Positions 1-12,065 of a stretch of DNA of 64,000 nt are shown one piece after another. Below the pieces are notes generated by a model. The model was not told the origin of the DNA and did not search any database. It worked only from the letters and a program-made list of their open reading frames with translations. Within the stretch, counting starts at the first letter, position 1. The number at the start of each line of letters is the position of its first letter. The position numbers were made by a program, and so were the translations under genes. The DNA is taken from positions 869,205-933,204 of the forward strand of contig JXTC01000031.1 of NCBI GenBank assembly GCA_002914845.1, given 5' to 3'. This stretch comes from Trema orientale (Eukaryota; Streptophyta; Magnoliopsida; Rosales; Cannabaceae).

Positions 1-1817
1 AGAGCGAGAGAGTTTCACTAATATATATATATACACGGGGCTCCGCGGCCGACAATACTGTCGGGGGTAATTTCGGTATTTAATATGAAATGTTTTTGTG
101 TATTGGGGGAGTGGAGCCCCCAAGTTGATTAGAAGAGCCATGTGGTGGTGGTTTTGCTGTGCTTCCCTATTTTGACATGTTCTTTTTGGGGTTGGTTCAC
201 TAATCACAGCCTGTCACTCTGTGTCACCAACCTATTTTGCCTTTTATTTTTTCTTTTATTTTTTGTGAAATATTACACAATTCAATTAATATGATATATC
301 ATCCTCGGATTCTTCTACATCTGTTGTGGGACCCTCTACTGCTTTTTCTCTGCAACGGATTAAACGGCTCTTATTTTGGGACTATTTTTTTTCCAAAAAA
401 AAAGTTTTGCTACTGATTGATTCTCATTTCTTCGTTAGTTCAACTCAAAGTTTGGGGTTCAAAGATATTCAAGATTGGAGTAAAATTTTAACTTCAAATT
501 TAAATTTGGCAACTTATAATCCGTGGTCTTTGGCATTTTTTTTCAAAAAAAATTTGAGGGGCAAGACTTCATATAACTGAAAATTGGATCATGGGCAGTC
601 TAGATTTAACGAAATTTAACTCTACTCCAGTTTATCTGTGTTGAAATTCAAATCATAGTTGCAGGATCTCAACCACTCGCAGTTGAATCCTACGTAAGTT
701 TCTTTATTAATATTTCAAAAATCCAGTGATCCATACAAAAAGAAAAATACACTATTGATAGTACATGTTTTTAATTAATTAATTACATATGCAGGCATAA
801 CGTTTAATTTTGACACATTTTTACGCTAAAACACGAAAAAAGGAATTTTCATTAAATAGACATTAATACATAACCGCAGAGACATTCCCAAAGGCAAGAA
901 GAAGATGTTTAGCACAGAGAATATGGCTAGTATTCGTAAGGGGACATCCAGCTTAGCTTGCACTGTTGTCTCTTAGCCGTTGTTGCCTTACCGGTCGTAT
1001 TCGTCTTCTTTTGGCAATTGGCATCCATGGACCTCCCCTAAGGGTCAAATCTGGTGGGCACAAAATATTTAAATTTGAATTTGAAATTCAAATTCAAATC
1101 TAAATAGGTTCAATCAAGTTGGCTAAAATATACACCCTTCAACCACTAACATTGTTCTACTTTCAAGGGACCAAGACCGCAAAATCATTCAAAGAAAACG
1201 ACCATAAAGGGAGAAATCACGAGCTACTACGTAGTTTCTTGCACAAAAAAAAAAAAAGTCGTAGTACAGATATCTACTTATCTTGCATCACTATAAATGG
1301 CAAATTAATCACACAGTATAATCACTAGCTATTTACCATCGTTCGTTAGAAAACAACATAAGGGAGCAGGCCCTTCTAAACATGCCAAACCATGCACCAT
1401 ATGCTGATAGAAATTATGCTTAATAAAATAACAAAGCAAACCACAAACTATTCTTCTTTTCTGGCCTTTTTTTTTTTCCTTCTCTCTGACAAAGCAAAAA
1501 CTATTGAGAGCCAAGGTAGACTGGCCAAGAATCGGATGACCCAGCTGCCATTCAAATTATGAGTGGCCTAGATTCTCGACAAGCAAAAATCAAATCCGAC
1601 AACGAACCTGATACAGTGAGATTCTGTATTCCCTAGGGTTAAATTACAGGACTGAGAATTAACAAATTGGAGGGTCAACAAAAGAATCACACCACAAACT
1701 ATCTGAGATTCCACGACGCAGGAAACCCAATCCAAGATTCCACAAAGCAGGAATCCCAAAAATCAGAGGCACTCTCATTGTAACCTTCATCTCTTAGGAG
1801 GTGTAACTCACTGTTGT
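1..1817. other. Intergenic, downstream of gamma-tubulin
   Basis: AT-rich sequence with short ATA and homopolymer runs. No reading frame resembles a known protein. The only structure seen is a near-perfect inverted repeat at about 1073-1099, built from ATTTGAATTTGA and its complement. The last ~100 bases before 1818 probably belong to the gamma-tubulin 3' UTR, which lies on the minus strand. Confidence 0.5.
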
Positions 1818-4800
1818 TTACACTGCTAATTTTGGGTCAACTGTTCCACTAGCATTGCCTTCCCCTGTTAGAACATGGTCCGGATCCTGAAGAGAGAAAT
1901 AAAATTAATTTACTGGTTATATCTATCTAGAAAATGAACAAACGCATGTGGAGGCAAGTAGGGCAATTACCTCCATTCCCCATTTGATATAGTCTGGGGA
2001 CTCGCAAGCCTTATATTCATCAACCAAACTCTCAATAATGTCTCTTGATTCGTCAAATTCTGAAAGGTCGTTGTCCTGTCCATGCACATTACACATTGAA
2101 ATAAGTCCCTTAAGTTACAAGCACTACATATTACAGACTAAACAGCCATAGCATTATAAGGTCTTATTCATCACCAATCTTACTGCCGGTTAGATCTTGG
2201 GTTAGATCTTGGAAGTGAAAAAAGCATAAAAAGATACAAATTAGATTTGAAATGAAACCCTAAACAATTGTCTGTGGCTGGCAACTTACAGCAAACATTG
2301 GGAACTTCCTGTAGTTGTCAAGAAAAGCTTGCTTCTTTCTCAACTTCTCATACTGGCTCAAACACTTGCTGAAAAGATGCCGGATACTAGTATGACTTGC
2401 CAGCATGAGACCACTGACCTAAAAGATGCAACAAGAACAGCTTTGAGTGCTCCTCTTTTTTTCCCATTATAACCTTTCAGTTTATGTCTAATTACTTCCA
2501 TAACAAGAATGTAGAAAATTAATGCCAGCTCAAAAATGTCTCAGGCTCCACATAATCAGTTCATTTCTGAACTACACAAAGATAAACCTCTCCCTTCTAT
2601 CTTTCCATAATTCTTTCCTAATTTTAATGAAGTTGTGAATCGATCTCAGGTCCTCAATAAGATACCAAGAAACTTAAGCTACTTAATAACTTGAAAATAA
2701 GAAGATCTGATGAACAACGGAACCCTTACCCTATGCGCAGTTTGAACGTATGGAGATTTTCTTGACAAAGCAACCTACAAAAAAGCCAAAAAATAAGGAT
2801 CACATGACTCTAGATAATTAGAGAAAAAAGAGGATGCAGTAAATTTGGAACTCAGCTGGTTTTACAGATAAGAAAGACCTGAATGCTAGCAGGGCCCCAC
2901 TCAATAAAGTTAACAAGCTTCCTTTCTCGAATCCTCTGCAAACTTTCATGAACCTGATCATGGAAAACAAAGAATATCAAACTCCACAAATGTTGGCATA
3001 AAAGATTTGTTAGGGTTACTGCCATATTTGAAGTTTAAGTGCAATGCGACCAACTGATTTCTTCACAATGCGAGAAACATAAAGATTTCTACCAACCTTA
3101 CACCTCTATTAACGTTACCATACCTGAGTAGGGTCCACTTCTCCTTGGATGATGTTCAATATTGATATGTACTTGGCTTGACTAGCTTCTTTTGTCCGAG
3201 CATAAGAGGAAACCATAATATTTTTTGTCTGCAAGAAGAGAAATTAATGTCAGTGACTCAGTTCAATATCTAACTAGCTAACTCGACCTTTAGAAACAAA
3301 TTGAAAAGTTTCTTGCCTGCAGAAGTCGTCTCATAACATCCAATACAGTAGTTTTACGAATGACATTTGCCTGCAAAGAAGACGGATTTGCATTAAACAG
3401 CCAATATTCTCTTTAAAAGCACGAAGGAGAGTAATTCCAAAATCATCTACGTACAATTCACTACTCACCCTTCCCATCCCATCCCATCCCATCCCCATCT
3501 ATATATGTACGCGTATATTTCATTTTATACACGTAATTATGAACATAAACTTACCTGGCGCTCCACCGTAAGTGGTGTATATCCAGTCATTAGAAAATGG
3601 CATCTTGGTGTTGGAATTAAAGATGCAAGAAGACCAACCAAGTCATTGTTCATGTATCCCGGATATCTCAAAGTAGTTGTGCTGGCCGACATTACGGTTG
3701 AAACCAAAGAATTTGTTTGAGCAAAGGTGGGATTAGATAGATGAAGGCGCTCAACAGCAATCCTATTTAATGCAGTGTTATCAAGAACAACAACACAATC
3801 GGCATTAAGTGTTAGTCGTTTAAGTGTCAAAAGTGAGTTGTATGGCTGAACCACCACGTCACTAGTTTCCATCTGATTAGGGAACACGCTGTATGTCTGG
3901 ACCAGTTTTTTGCTGTAGCGATCATTCAGAGTCTCCAATAGATATGAACCCATACCTGCATTATAGTGAATGGGAGTGCTCAACAAGCATTAGCATATGC
4001 AAGGAAGTATCAAATATATGCATACACATTACTAACTAAGCACACCATAGTACTAATGCTATTCATTCAGATTGCTATGATGACTCTTGGACAGTAATTT
4101 AAACATAATTTAATTATCTTTAAATTTCTAAGAGCAATCTCATATTACATTGCCAGCTTAACAGGGATCAATCTCACTCATTCCACAAAATCAAAGAATG
4201 ATTTCAATCTGATCTTTTCCAAACAAAAAAAAAACACAGAATGTCATACTTTGTCAATTGACTCAAGATTGATGTGTTTAAATATTGTTTAAACATAATT
4301 TAATTATCTTTAAATTTCTAAGAGCAATCTCATATTACATTGCCAGCTTAACAGCAATCAATCTCACTCATTCCACAAAATCAAAGAATGATTTCAACCT
4401 GATCTTTTCCAAAACAGAAAAAACACAGAATGTCATATTTAGTCCATTGAATCAAGATTGCTGTATTTAAATATTGTTTATCTAAAATGGTTAGCAAAAA
4501 TGCTTCAATATATTAAAACCTTGAACAAAATAAAAATATAAAAGACTAAAGTAAAGTTAAGGAACCTGAGCCTGTTCCTCCAGCAATTGAATGGCACAAA
4601 ACAAAACCCTCAAGACTATCACTCCCATCTGCTTCTCTATCAATCATGTCCATTATATCCTCTTCAACACCTTTTCCCTGATCAGAAATTTATAACTCTA
4701 AGATTTGAAGAAAAGCTTACAGGCAACACCCTAATGTGAAATATGTAAATAAAGGTTGTAAGTAACTTGCAAGGTTGGCTTGTCAATGCCTTATAAAGTA

Positions 4801-6216
4801 ATGTGTTAGCCATATGCATGAGTATTAACGTATCCTCTCCGCTGACGATACAAGTCGTTTACAACATTCAAGTATACATTTGGAGTAAAATTATAGATAA
4901 ACATTCGAATACACATTTGGTGCAAAATCATAGATAAACGTTCAAATATAAATTTGGTGTAAAATAATGTTTCATTTCTAGTTGACATGTTGTGGAACAT
5001 CTTGGTCAGAAAAGAAACAGAGAGGATTTTATTACTAATACTATATTTACCATTTTAATTCATAGAATGATACGACTTCTATAATACTAGACCTGCAAAA
5101 GTTATCCCTTGCATGATAGCTATAAACATGCAAAACACTAAACAGTTATAAACAAATAAATTTATAATTGTCTTCTCAAAAGATTATACTCATTTAACTG
5201 ATCCTTGAAAAATTCGTATGGTAATTACTTGAGAGTCTTTACTCAATTGTAGACTAGTAGATGCGAATAACTATCAGACAAATTTTCAGTAATTGCTAAG
5301 TTCACATCTGTAAGAAGAAACCCAATGCCGTTTTCTTATCAAACAAATTTCATTACTAATATATATATATATATATATTTCTTTCATAAGATACATTAAC
5401 GGGAGACCACTCACTCACCCAACGACCACTTAAGCTAGCCCCAAGTGGTGAACAAATTTCATTATTCATGCACCAACTAAGCATTAAGCTTTCAAAACAA
5501 AAAAGTCACCACTGGAAGTACTGGCAAAGCATCTATGAAGAATGTTTAGACACCCGAACTGAAGTAAATCCAAGCAACAAACCTGATGGTATCCACTCGC
5601 CCAATTGTTTCCAGCACCACCTCCATGGTCCGAAACAAAGATATTCTCGTGATTATACAGATTCCGGTACTCGCTGTTTTGAATGCCATTAATCACCCGG
5701 GGCTCCAAGTCAATCAGTAAAGCTCGAGGTATGTAATGCTGATCATCAGCTTGATAGAAGAACACGTCTTTGCGGTCACCACCCTGCGCAATTCCCTTAT
5801 CAAAACATGCTAAGAGAGCAAAACGAACCTCTAAATTTTTCGACATTTATAGGAAATGAAAGAAAAAAATAATAAAAATCTCATTTTTCGCCTCTCAAGT
5901 AAAACAATTTTCCCAGCAACCAAACAGACCTAACCTCATCTAAACCGCAGTCATAAATAAAGTATAAACCAGGGGAGTTTCAACCCAGTGGCTCGCGATT
6001 TTCACTATTTCATTCTCGAACTTTCTGGAGACAAAAAAAAAAGGGTGCAAGAGTAGGAAGTAAACAGAGAAGAAGGCATGTACGGACCTGAGTGGCAAAA
6101 TCTTCGAGAATGCCATCTTTGCTGATCCCGTGCTCGAGGCAGAGCTGCTTCCAGAATTCCATCCCAATCTGGTTCCCGCATTGTCCGACCTGCAGAGTGA
6201 TGATCTCCCTCGGCAT
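1818..6216 (-). CDS. TUBG1: Gamma-tubulin, 11 exons
   Basis: Gamma-tubulin is the GTP-binding tubulin that nucleates microtubules within gamma-tubulin ring complexes, at the nuclear envelope and cell cortex in plants. Coding exons on the minus strand: 6216-6088, 5783-5583, 4677-4566, 3955-3555, 3370-3317, 3228-3124, 2953-2879, 2774-2730, 2418-2290, 2075-1971, 1886-1818. Joined they give 474 residues, the length I know for plant gamma-tubulin, and every junction keeps frame. The N-terminus begins [18 protein letters not shown]. The tubulin signature GGTGSG spans the exon 3/4 junction. All introns have GT-AG ends except intron 5 (3316-3229), which starts GCAAG. No frameshift or stop is seen, so the gene looks functional. 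The start is the first ATG of the conserved MPREI motif. The member (TUBG1 or TUBG2) cannot be distinguished. Confidence 0.97.
4098..4476. repeat. 190-bp tandem duplication in gamma-tubulin intron 3
   Basis: Two direct copies, 4098-4287 and 4288-4476, lie head to tail. Both begin TTTAAACATAATTTAATT and end near TTTAAATATTG, and they differ at scattered positions. They sit wholly inside the intron between exons 3 and 4, so the coding sequence is not affected. Confidence 0.9.
4907..5430 (+). repeat. Duplicated intron-2 segment, copy 1
   Basis: This part of gamma-tubulin intron 2, from ACATTTGGTGCAAAATCA to the end of CACCCAACGACCACT, is repeated in the same orientation at 7019-7730, upstream of the gene. 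The match is close throughout. It includes the ATATAT tract, which is longer in copy 2. Confidence 0.9.
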
Positions 6217-6745
6217 TTTTCTCTCTCACTTTCTCGGGGAAAATCTAGGGTTTGCTCGGATCGTGGTGGAAAAGAAATGAGAGAAATCACCCCTTTTTTT
6301 GAAAAAGAAAAGGACTAAAATTGTAGAGAGGGAAACCAGAACAGAAAGTGTGGTGGAAAAAATGAAAGAATCCAGGAAAATTGGGGGTTTTTGGTTTTGG
6401 TTTGGGGTTTTGTGTGTGTGCCACACACACTGATCTGATAAATTTTTTATACAAGCAGCCAGTTGAGTGTGTTTGCCGCCGATTATATTTTATTTTCTTC
6501 TTTTTTCTTTTCCAAAAAAAAAAAAAAAAAAACAAAAAACAAAAAGGTGTTGGGCTATTCGGATTAAAAGGGAAGGAAAGACTCGGCTGGGTTCACCGAA
6601 CAGCCCCAGAATTGAATTTGGACCCTTGAGTAAATCTGGCCCAGAGTTCCAATCAAGAATAGTAATCCGTTTGAACTAAAAAAAAAAATAAGAAAAAAAA
6701 AAAAATAAGAAGAAGCAAGCAAGCCAGCCCACCCGAAAATAATTA
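6217..6745 (-). promoter_or_regulatory. Gamma-tubulin 5' UTR and proximal promoter region
   Basis: 529 bp between the gamma-tubulin start codon and a MITE. It contains long T and A tracts, mainly 6480-6540 and 6677-6706, and CACACA runs near 6415-6430. I see no convincing TATA box and cannot place the transcription start. Calling it promoter rests on position alone. Confidence 0.4.
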
Positions 6746-7016
6746 GGCTATGTTTGGTAAAGAAGAAAGAAAATAAGAGAGAATGAAAATGTGTACGATA
6801 GAAATGAAAATATATTTCTTCCATAGTTGTTTGGTATGAAGAGAGAAAAAAATATTAACTTGTAGACTATTTTATTCTCAATATAATGATTTTAAAGATT
6901 AATATATAAGGTTAATTTGATAAATTTATTATTGTAATTGGTTAAAGTGTTTTTTCTTCCACTTTTCTCTCTAATTTGGAGTGAAAATTTTTTGTGGGTC
7001 CCACTTTATTGTAAAA
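6746..7016. mobile_element. Truncated Tourist-like MITE
   Basis: Starts after TTA with GGCTATGTTTGGTAAAG and shares its internal order of motifs with the complete element at 37461-37888: a purine-rich block, a GTTTGGTATG motif, then TTAATTTGATAAA and GGGTCCCACT. The right end is missing. Sequence homologous to gamma-tubulin intron 2 begins almost exactly where the MITE stops. Confidence 0.7.
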
Positions 7017-7018
7017 TG

Positions 7019-7730
7019 TATGAATATACATTTGGTGCAAAATCATAGATAAACGTTCAAATATAAATTTGGTGTAAAATAATATTTCATTTCTAGTTGA
7101 CATGTTGTGGAACATCTTGGTCAGAAAAGAAACAGAGAGGATTTTATTACTAATATCATATTAGGCGCGTCTACAGTAGGAGCGTCCCTGCGTAGGCCCT
7201 GTCTATTCACCGTTTGATGGGAATCTGTATATAAACAGATTCTCCACAGATTCCCGTTATTCTCCACAGATTCCCATCAAACAGTATTTAAAGGGTGACC
7301 CTACGTAGGGGCGCCCCTACTGTAGCCCTTCCCATATTATATTTACCATTTTAATTCATAGAATGATACGACTTCTATAATACTAGACCTGCAAAAGTTA
7401 TCCCTCGCATGATAGCTATAAACATTCAAAACACTAAACAGTTATAAACAAATAAATTTATAATTGTCTTCTCAAAAGATTATACTCATTTAACTGATCC
7501 TTGAAAAATTCGTATGGTAATTACTTGAGAGTCTTTACTCAATTGTAGACTAGTAGATGCGAATAACTATCAGACAAATTTTCAGTAATTGCTAAGTTCA
7601 CATCTGTAAGAAGAAACCCAAAGCCGTTTTCTTATCAAACAAATTTCATTACTAATATATATATATATATATATATATTTCTTTCATAAGATACATTAAC
7701 GGGAGACCACTCACTCACCCAACGACCACT
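7019..7730 (+). repeat. Duplicated intron-2 segment, copy 2, upstream of the gene
   Basis: Ectopic direct copy of 4907-5430. It is about 536 bp once the 169-bp insertion at 7164-7332 and its target duplication are removed. The end point is the same as in copy 1 (after CCCAACGACCACT), after which the flanks are unrelated. Confidence 0.9.
7164..7332. mobile_element. 169-bp MITE inside duplicated segment
   Basis: Absent from the corresponding place in copy 1 (near 5037). Flanked by a perfect 7-bp repeat CATATTA (7157-7163 and 7333-7339). The ends are inverted repeats built on CTACAGTAGG-GCG-CCCT-CGTAGG, and the centre contains GTTTGATGGGAATCTGT facing its own complement, so nearly the whole element can fold back. 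The superfamily is unclear. It has no coding capacity. Confidence 0.85.
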
Positions 7731-8041
7731 TTTTTGAAACTTTTAAACTAAATGAACAATAATAGCAAATATATAGTAATAATACTAAGTATATTAGTCA
7801 CACTATATATTAAACACTTAATCAAATAGTTTTTAATAAAGTAAAAAATGTAGGGATAGAAAAAATGCAAACTCGATTTTTACAAGATTCAACAAACACG
7901 ACGATTTGCCTAAGTCCCTGACTCTTGGCAGCTTGCTTTGAGTTTTCTACTATTCGGATCAAGATTGTGGACTTGACCAACTTTTTTACAATAGTCTTGA
8001 CTCTGGCTCTATCACGCTTATTTTCAAATTGTTTAGACTCA

Positions 8042-8222
8042 GGTGCCAACTTCACCTACACAGATTGTTAATACAATGGTACCAATCTCACTAATTCACG
8101 GGTTGTTTAGACTCTGGTGACAACCTCACCTAAATCAGGTTGTTCAAACTTCTGTAGCAATCTCACGTATGCACGAGTTGTTTATGACTCCGGTGCTAAC
8201 CTCACCTCAACTCAAATGGTTT
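8042..8222. repeat. Degenerate ~75-bp tandem repeat
   Basis: Two and a partial third copy start at about 8042, 8115 and 8192. Each opens with GGTG-CAAC-TCACCT and contains AATCTCAC, an ACGRGTTGTTTA-like motif and GACTC. No protein or RNA gene is recognised. It may be a decayed retroelement internal repeat. Confidence 0.55.
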
Positions 8223-11200
8223 TTCAATATGCAAGAGTAAACATAAACTCTCCTCACAAAGTAATGAATACAATTTTAGCTTAGAAGATTTGAGAACAAT
8301 GCACAATAGATGTTCTAAGACTAACTTAACATGATTTGAAAGTTAATTTAATGTAGAAATAGGCTTTTACACTTTGAAAGTAGTTGGATAACAATTTAGA
8401 TTCATGCAATCTCTTTTTCAAGTCTTAAAATAGCTTCTACTTATAAGCTTATATGAAAACTAGCCTTTCTGACTGTTAGAGGCAGTTTCTGCTATTTTTG
8501 GTAGACCAAAAAATTAGCCGTTGGTCAATACTTTTACAACAGTCATATTTTAACGGTAATTTTTGACCAGCTGGCATTTTTGGTAGACTGAAAATCTCAG
8601 TCAGACAATTTTAGTGTTTTGGTCATTTTTCAGATTTTGACAGTTTTTTTTTGTCATTTTTCATGTTCTGTCAGCTTTTAGCGTTTTTCGAATTATAACT
8701 TCTAAACACTTTAAAAACATTGAAGATCAATTTGAAAAGAATATTTTGACTATTGCAAACTTGTTTTAGTTTCATAAAAGTATTTAATAATAATTTAGAA
8801 AGTGTTCATACCAAAACATGTTATAGTTCGCAAATAGAAAAACTCTTTTTAGCCTATTTCAAATAGTCATGATTTCAAATATATTTGTAACTTATTTAAA
8901 CTTAAGAAATCATGTTTTAGAAAATATTTTGTCTATTTAAAGAAACCATTATTTTCTATTTTCAAACTTCTAAAATAAAATAACCATTTTAAAATTAAGA
9001 TAGTTTGAAAACTCTTTTGAAAGTATAAGCCAATGCAAAGAGAATTTATGTATAATGAACTAAATCAAATATAAGACTAAATATACCCTATCTAAAGAAG
9101 GTCTTGTATCTTGATTGTCCATCTTTAAACTTGATTCTAATAAGTCCAATATGCATCCATTTTTAAGCTTGATTCCTTAATCAACTTGAGTTAGAACTTT
9201 TAAAGCTATTTTACTATACACTCAAGTTAAAACATTAATACTAAATCAAATGTTTGTTATCTTCAAAATAAGAGTAAGTAAGATTGAAACATTAATTTCT
9301 CAACAAAGAGATAGTGAAAGAATAAAGAAAAAATTGCAGAAATAAAAGTTCCCTAATAAAAAATGATGTAAAATTTAACCCAAGAAAAGGAAAAAAAAAA
9401 AAAAAGAACGGCAAAGGTTAAAATTCAAGCCCAACAAGTGATTCTCAATCTAATTTCCTCTTCTTCTTCTTCCTTTTTTTTTTTTCCTTCTTTTGGTTGA
9501 CTCTAAGGAATCACTAGAACATGAAAAAAAAAAAAAAAACTACTGTAGTTTGGTTTTATGCAATCTAAACTTTATATTTTGGTTTCTACAATAATATAAC
9601 TCCACATTTTGAAATTTAAAAAATTTGTACCATTCATCTATATTTTAACAAATTTATTATCAAAATTTTGTAAACCCAGTCTTAGGTTGATTTATTATTG
9701 TTTCCAAACAATTAAAAATTTATAAAAACACTGATTGGACTAACATAAATTGGGCAAAATATGGAAGGAATATACAAGGTTTTTTAATTTCAAAATATGA
9801 AGTTATTTCTTTCTTTCTTTCTTTCTTTTTTTTTTTTTTGCAAAAACCAAAACACATGATTTAAATTGCGTAAAGGGTCAAACTTCAGGGTATTTTTTTG
9901 CGGTTAATCCTTCCTTATTTGAAAAATTTTATTGGGTGTCAGATGTCTGTTTTTATATTTGGTTTTATAATAAAAGAGAAATTAGTGTGTCAATTTATAA
10001 AATGTATCTTTTTGTAATCATTATTTTCACTTTGTTTATGCCCATATATATTAAAACTATTGATGTATCAATTGAATTATTGGATAATTAATAAAAAAAA
10101 TGTATAAGTGATTTGTCCTTTATATTAATGAATAGTATTTATTCTGAAACTTTTTTTTCTGAATTTTTTGAGGGTAAATTGCAAAAATAAAATATAAAAA
10201 ATACCGTGAAGTTTGAGTGTTTTTATAATTTTAATTTTGAAATATGGGCTTTGCAAAATAATACACCGATATTAATAATTTCTTAAAATTGATAATTTTT
10301 TGAATAATTTTAACAAATAAAAGACAATAATACCCTCAACATTAAAGAAAAGATTAAGGGCTAATTTAATTTTAATTGAGGATATTATTATCTTTTTATT
10401 ACAAAAAGTAGTCAAAATGTCATTTCAAAGTATTGATTATTCTTAATTTCGGGTATTATTTTGTATGTTTAAATTGCATAAGATCTAAACCTAAGTGTTT
10501 TTTTTTTTTTTTCAATTCACCCTAATTATAATTCATAGAAAGCTCAATAAATCTAAAATACTATTCAAGTCGTCCAGGTTCCAACCTCATATTCCACATT
10601 GTCACAATGTGCAAAGCTACTGGTCAACTTATAAACATTATTCGGAGTCCGTGAATTAGAGATATAACGTTTATCCTTGTAAATGTACGGATTCTATCTA
10701 TTAGCACATCGACCTGATTTGTGAGGACGTTTCATCAATTTCAATTAAAGCAGGAGGAAAATATAAATAAAACGTAGCTAATTGGATAACTCCCCAGATC
10801 TCCACCAAAAATTAATGATTTATATTTTAGTAACAATAGTGATCTTTTTTTTTCCCCCCCCTTTTTGGGGGTGTCTAATCAGTTGGTAAAATACTCAAGA
10901 GTGTAGCAGTTAATGCTTGATCATGAAAAGCAGGTTGGTGAAATATTAAAAGAAAAAGTTAGATAATTCTTATGTAAAGCAAAAGTAATAATCTGCAAAA
11001 CCATAAATTCTTTCCCTTTTTTTCAAAAATAATGTTATAAGACACTAATGATGCTCAGTACCACAATGATGTATCAGTCTGTCATTGACTAATCATAATT
11101 ATAATTCAAGTAGAGTCCATGTATGACTCAATTATTAATTAAATCATTTAATGACAAATAAACATATCATTGTAGTGCTAGACACCACTGATGCCCCATA

Positions 11201-11613
11201 ACATTACTCATTTTCTTTATAAATTCGCTCATGTATTCATTAACTCTCCATTTTTTTTTTTCAGGACAAACTGCGAAAATCACCATAATCATGTTATCAA
11301 ACAAAAATAAAGCCACAAACTGAAAGGGCAAGGTAAGAAGAAAATGCCGTAAATATTAAGCTGGGTCCATTAATTTTCATTAATTATCACTAACTCATAA
11401 TTAACATCATATTTATATCACACCACACTTTAATTAGTAAATATTCAAAACGCACTACATGTGATCAACAAACACCTTAAGAAGTAACTTTTACATCAAA
11501 ATTACAAGGCCATGAAAACCATAGTTAAACAAAAAAAAGACTAGAAGTACTAGAGAGTATTCATCACCAAAAAAAAAAAAAAAGAAAAGTAGTAGCAAGT
11601 AATTAATTACTAC
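8223..11613. other. Gene-free AT-rich interval
   Basis: No coding region is recognised. The part from about 9520 to 10525 is a patchwork of sequences with phrases such as GGTATT, TTGCAAAAATA and TTGCGGTT. At 10171-10524 the ends are loosely inverted (AGGGTAAATTG against AGGGTGAATTG on the other strand), suggesting a decayed foldback element. Related phrases recur near 42.0, 46.2, 48.0 and 49.2-49.7 kb. Long T and A runs are frequent. Confidence 0.45.
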
Positions 11614-11862
11614 TTAGTGAAGCCACAGGAAGGCTCCCATTGCAAACTTCCTCTTTTGTTCAACATCGCCAGAGATTGGGAGTCCATACTGCTTAAGCAA
11701 ACAGTCTATCTTCCACTCCGGCATGGTCTCGTAGTCACCTCGTGTGTACCTCGGGTAGTGCAGCGGCATCTGAAACTGTCCGCCGCACCCCGCCTGCCCG
11801 TTGGGGGCTCCGCCGACGCCTCCTGGTGCCCGAGCCACCGATTCCACTCCTCCTCCGCTCAT
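11614..11862 (-). CDS. Small DUF7722-type protein
   Basis: A single-exon gene for an 82-residue protein on the minus strand. The N-terminus is Gly/Ala-rich (MSGGGVESVARAPGGVGG). From about residue 30 comes a conserved block with FQMPLHYPRY, YETMPEWKIDCLL, YGLPISGD and KRKFAMGAFLW. From memory these motifs fit the plant family DUF7722, which has no established function. The protein has no signal peptide or membrane segment. The conserved block runs to the stop, so the gene looks complete. A TATA box lies upstream at 12055-12065 on the same strand and leaves a 5' leader of roughly 150-170 bases. GC content is clearly higher than in the surroundings, as expected for real coding sequence. Confidence 0.85.
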   Translation of the reverse strand: MSGGGVESVARAPGGVGGAPNGQAGCGGQFQMPLHYPRYTRGDYETMPEWKIDCLLKQYGLPISGDVEQKRKFAMGAFLWLH

Positions 11863-12054
11863 ATTTTCTTTTTTCTTATTCTTATTCTTAAGTTTGCTAT
11901 ATATATATATATATATAAAATATGCTTTTGTTTGGACTTTGTTAATAAGTTGCTAATCTCATCACTCTCTTACACCAAAGTTTGTGATCGCCTATTGGAT
12001 CCTAACTTTGTAGAGGACAGTAGTTAGTTGTGCAACATTCATGCAAGGGCTGGC

Positions 12055-12065
12055 TATTTATAGAG
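12055..12065 (-). promoter_or_regulatory. TATA box for the DUF7722-type gene
   Basis: Read on the minus strand this is CTCTATAAATAG, a canonical plant TATA box, about 195 bases upstream of the DUF7722-type start codon. Transcription would start near 12025-12030. Confidence 0.65.

Noticed and set aside
5401..5455. tRNA-derived SINE head on the minus strand (GGCTAGCTTAAGTGG)
   Set aside because: Box A-like only; no box B, no A-tail, and the segment is explained as part of the duplicated intron piece.
6005..6824. Several overlapping frames on both strands upstream of and over gamma-tubulin exon 1
   Set aside because: Shadows of exon 1 and of T/A-rich promoter sequence.
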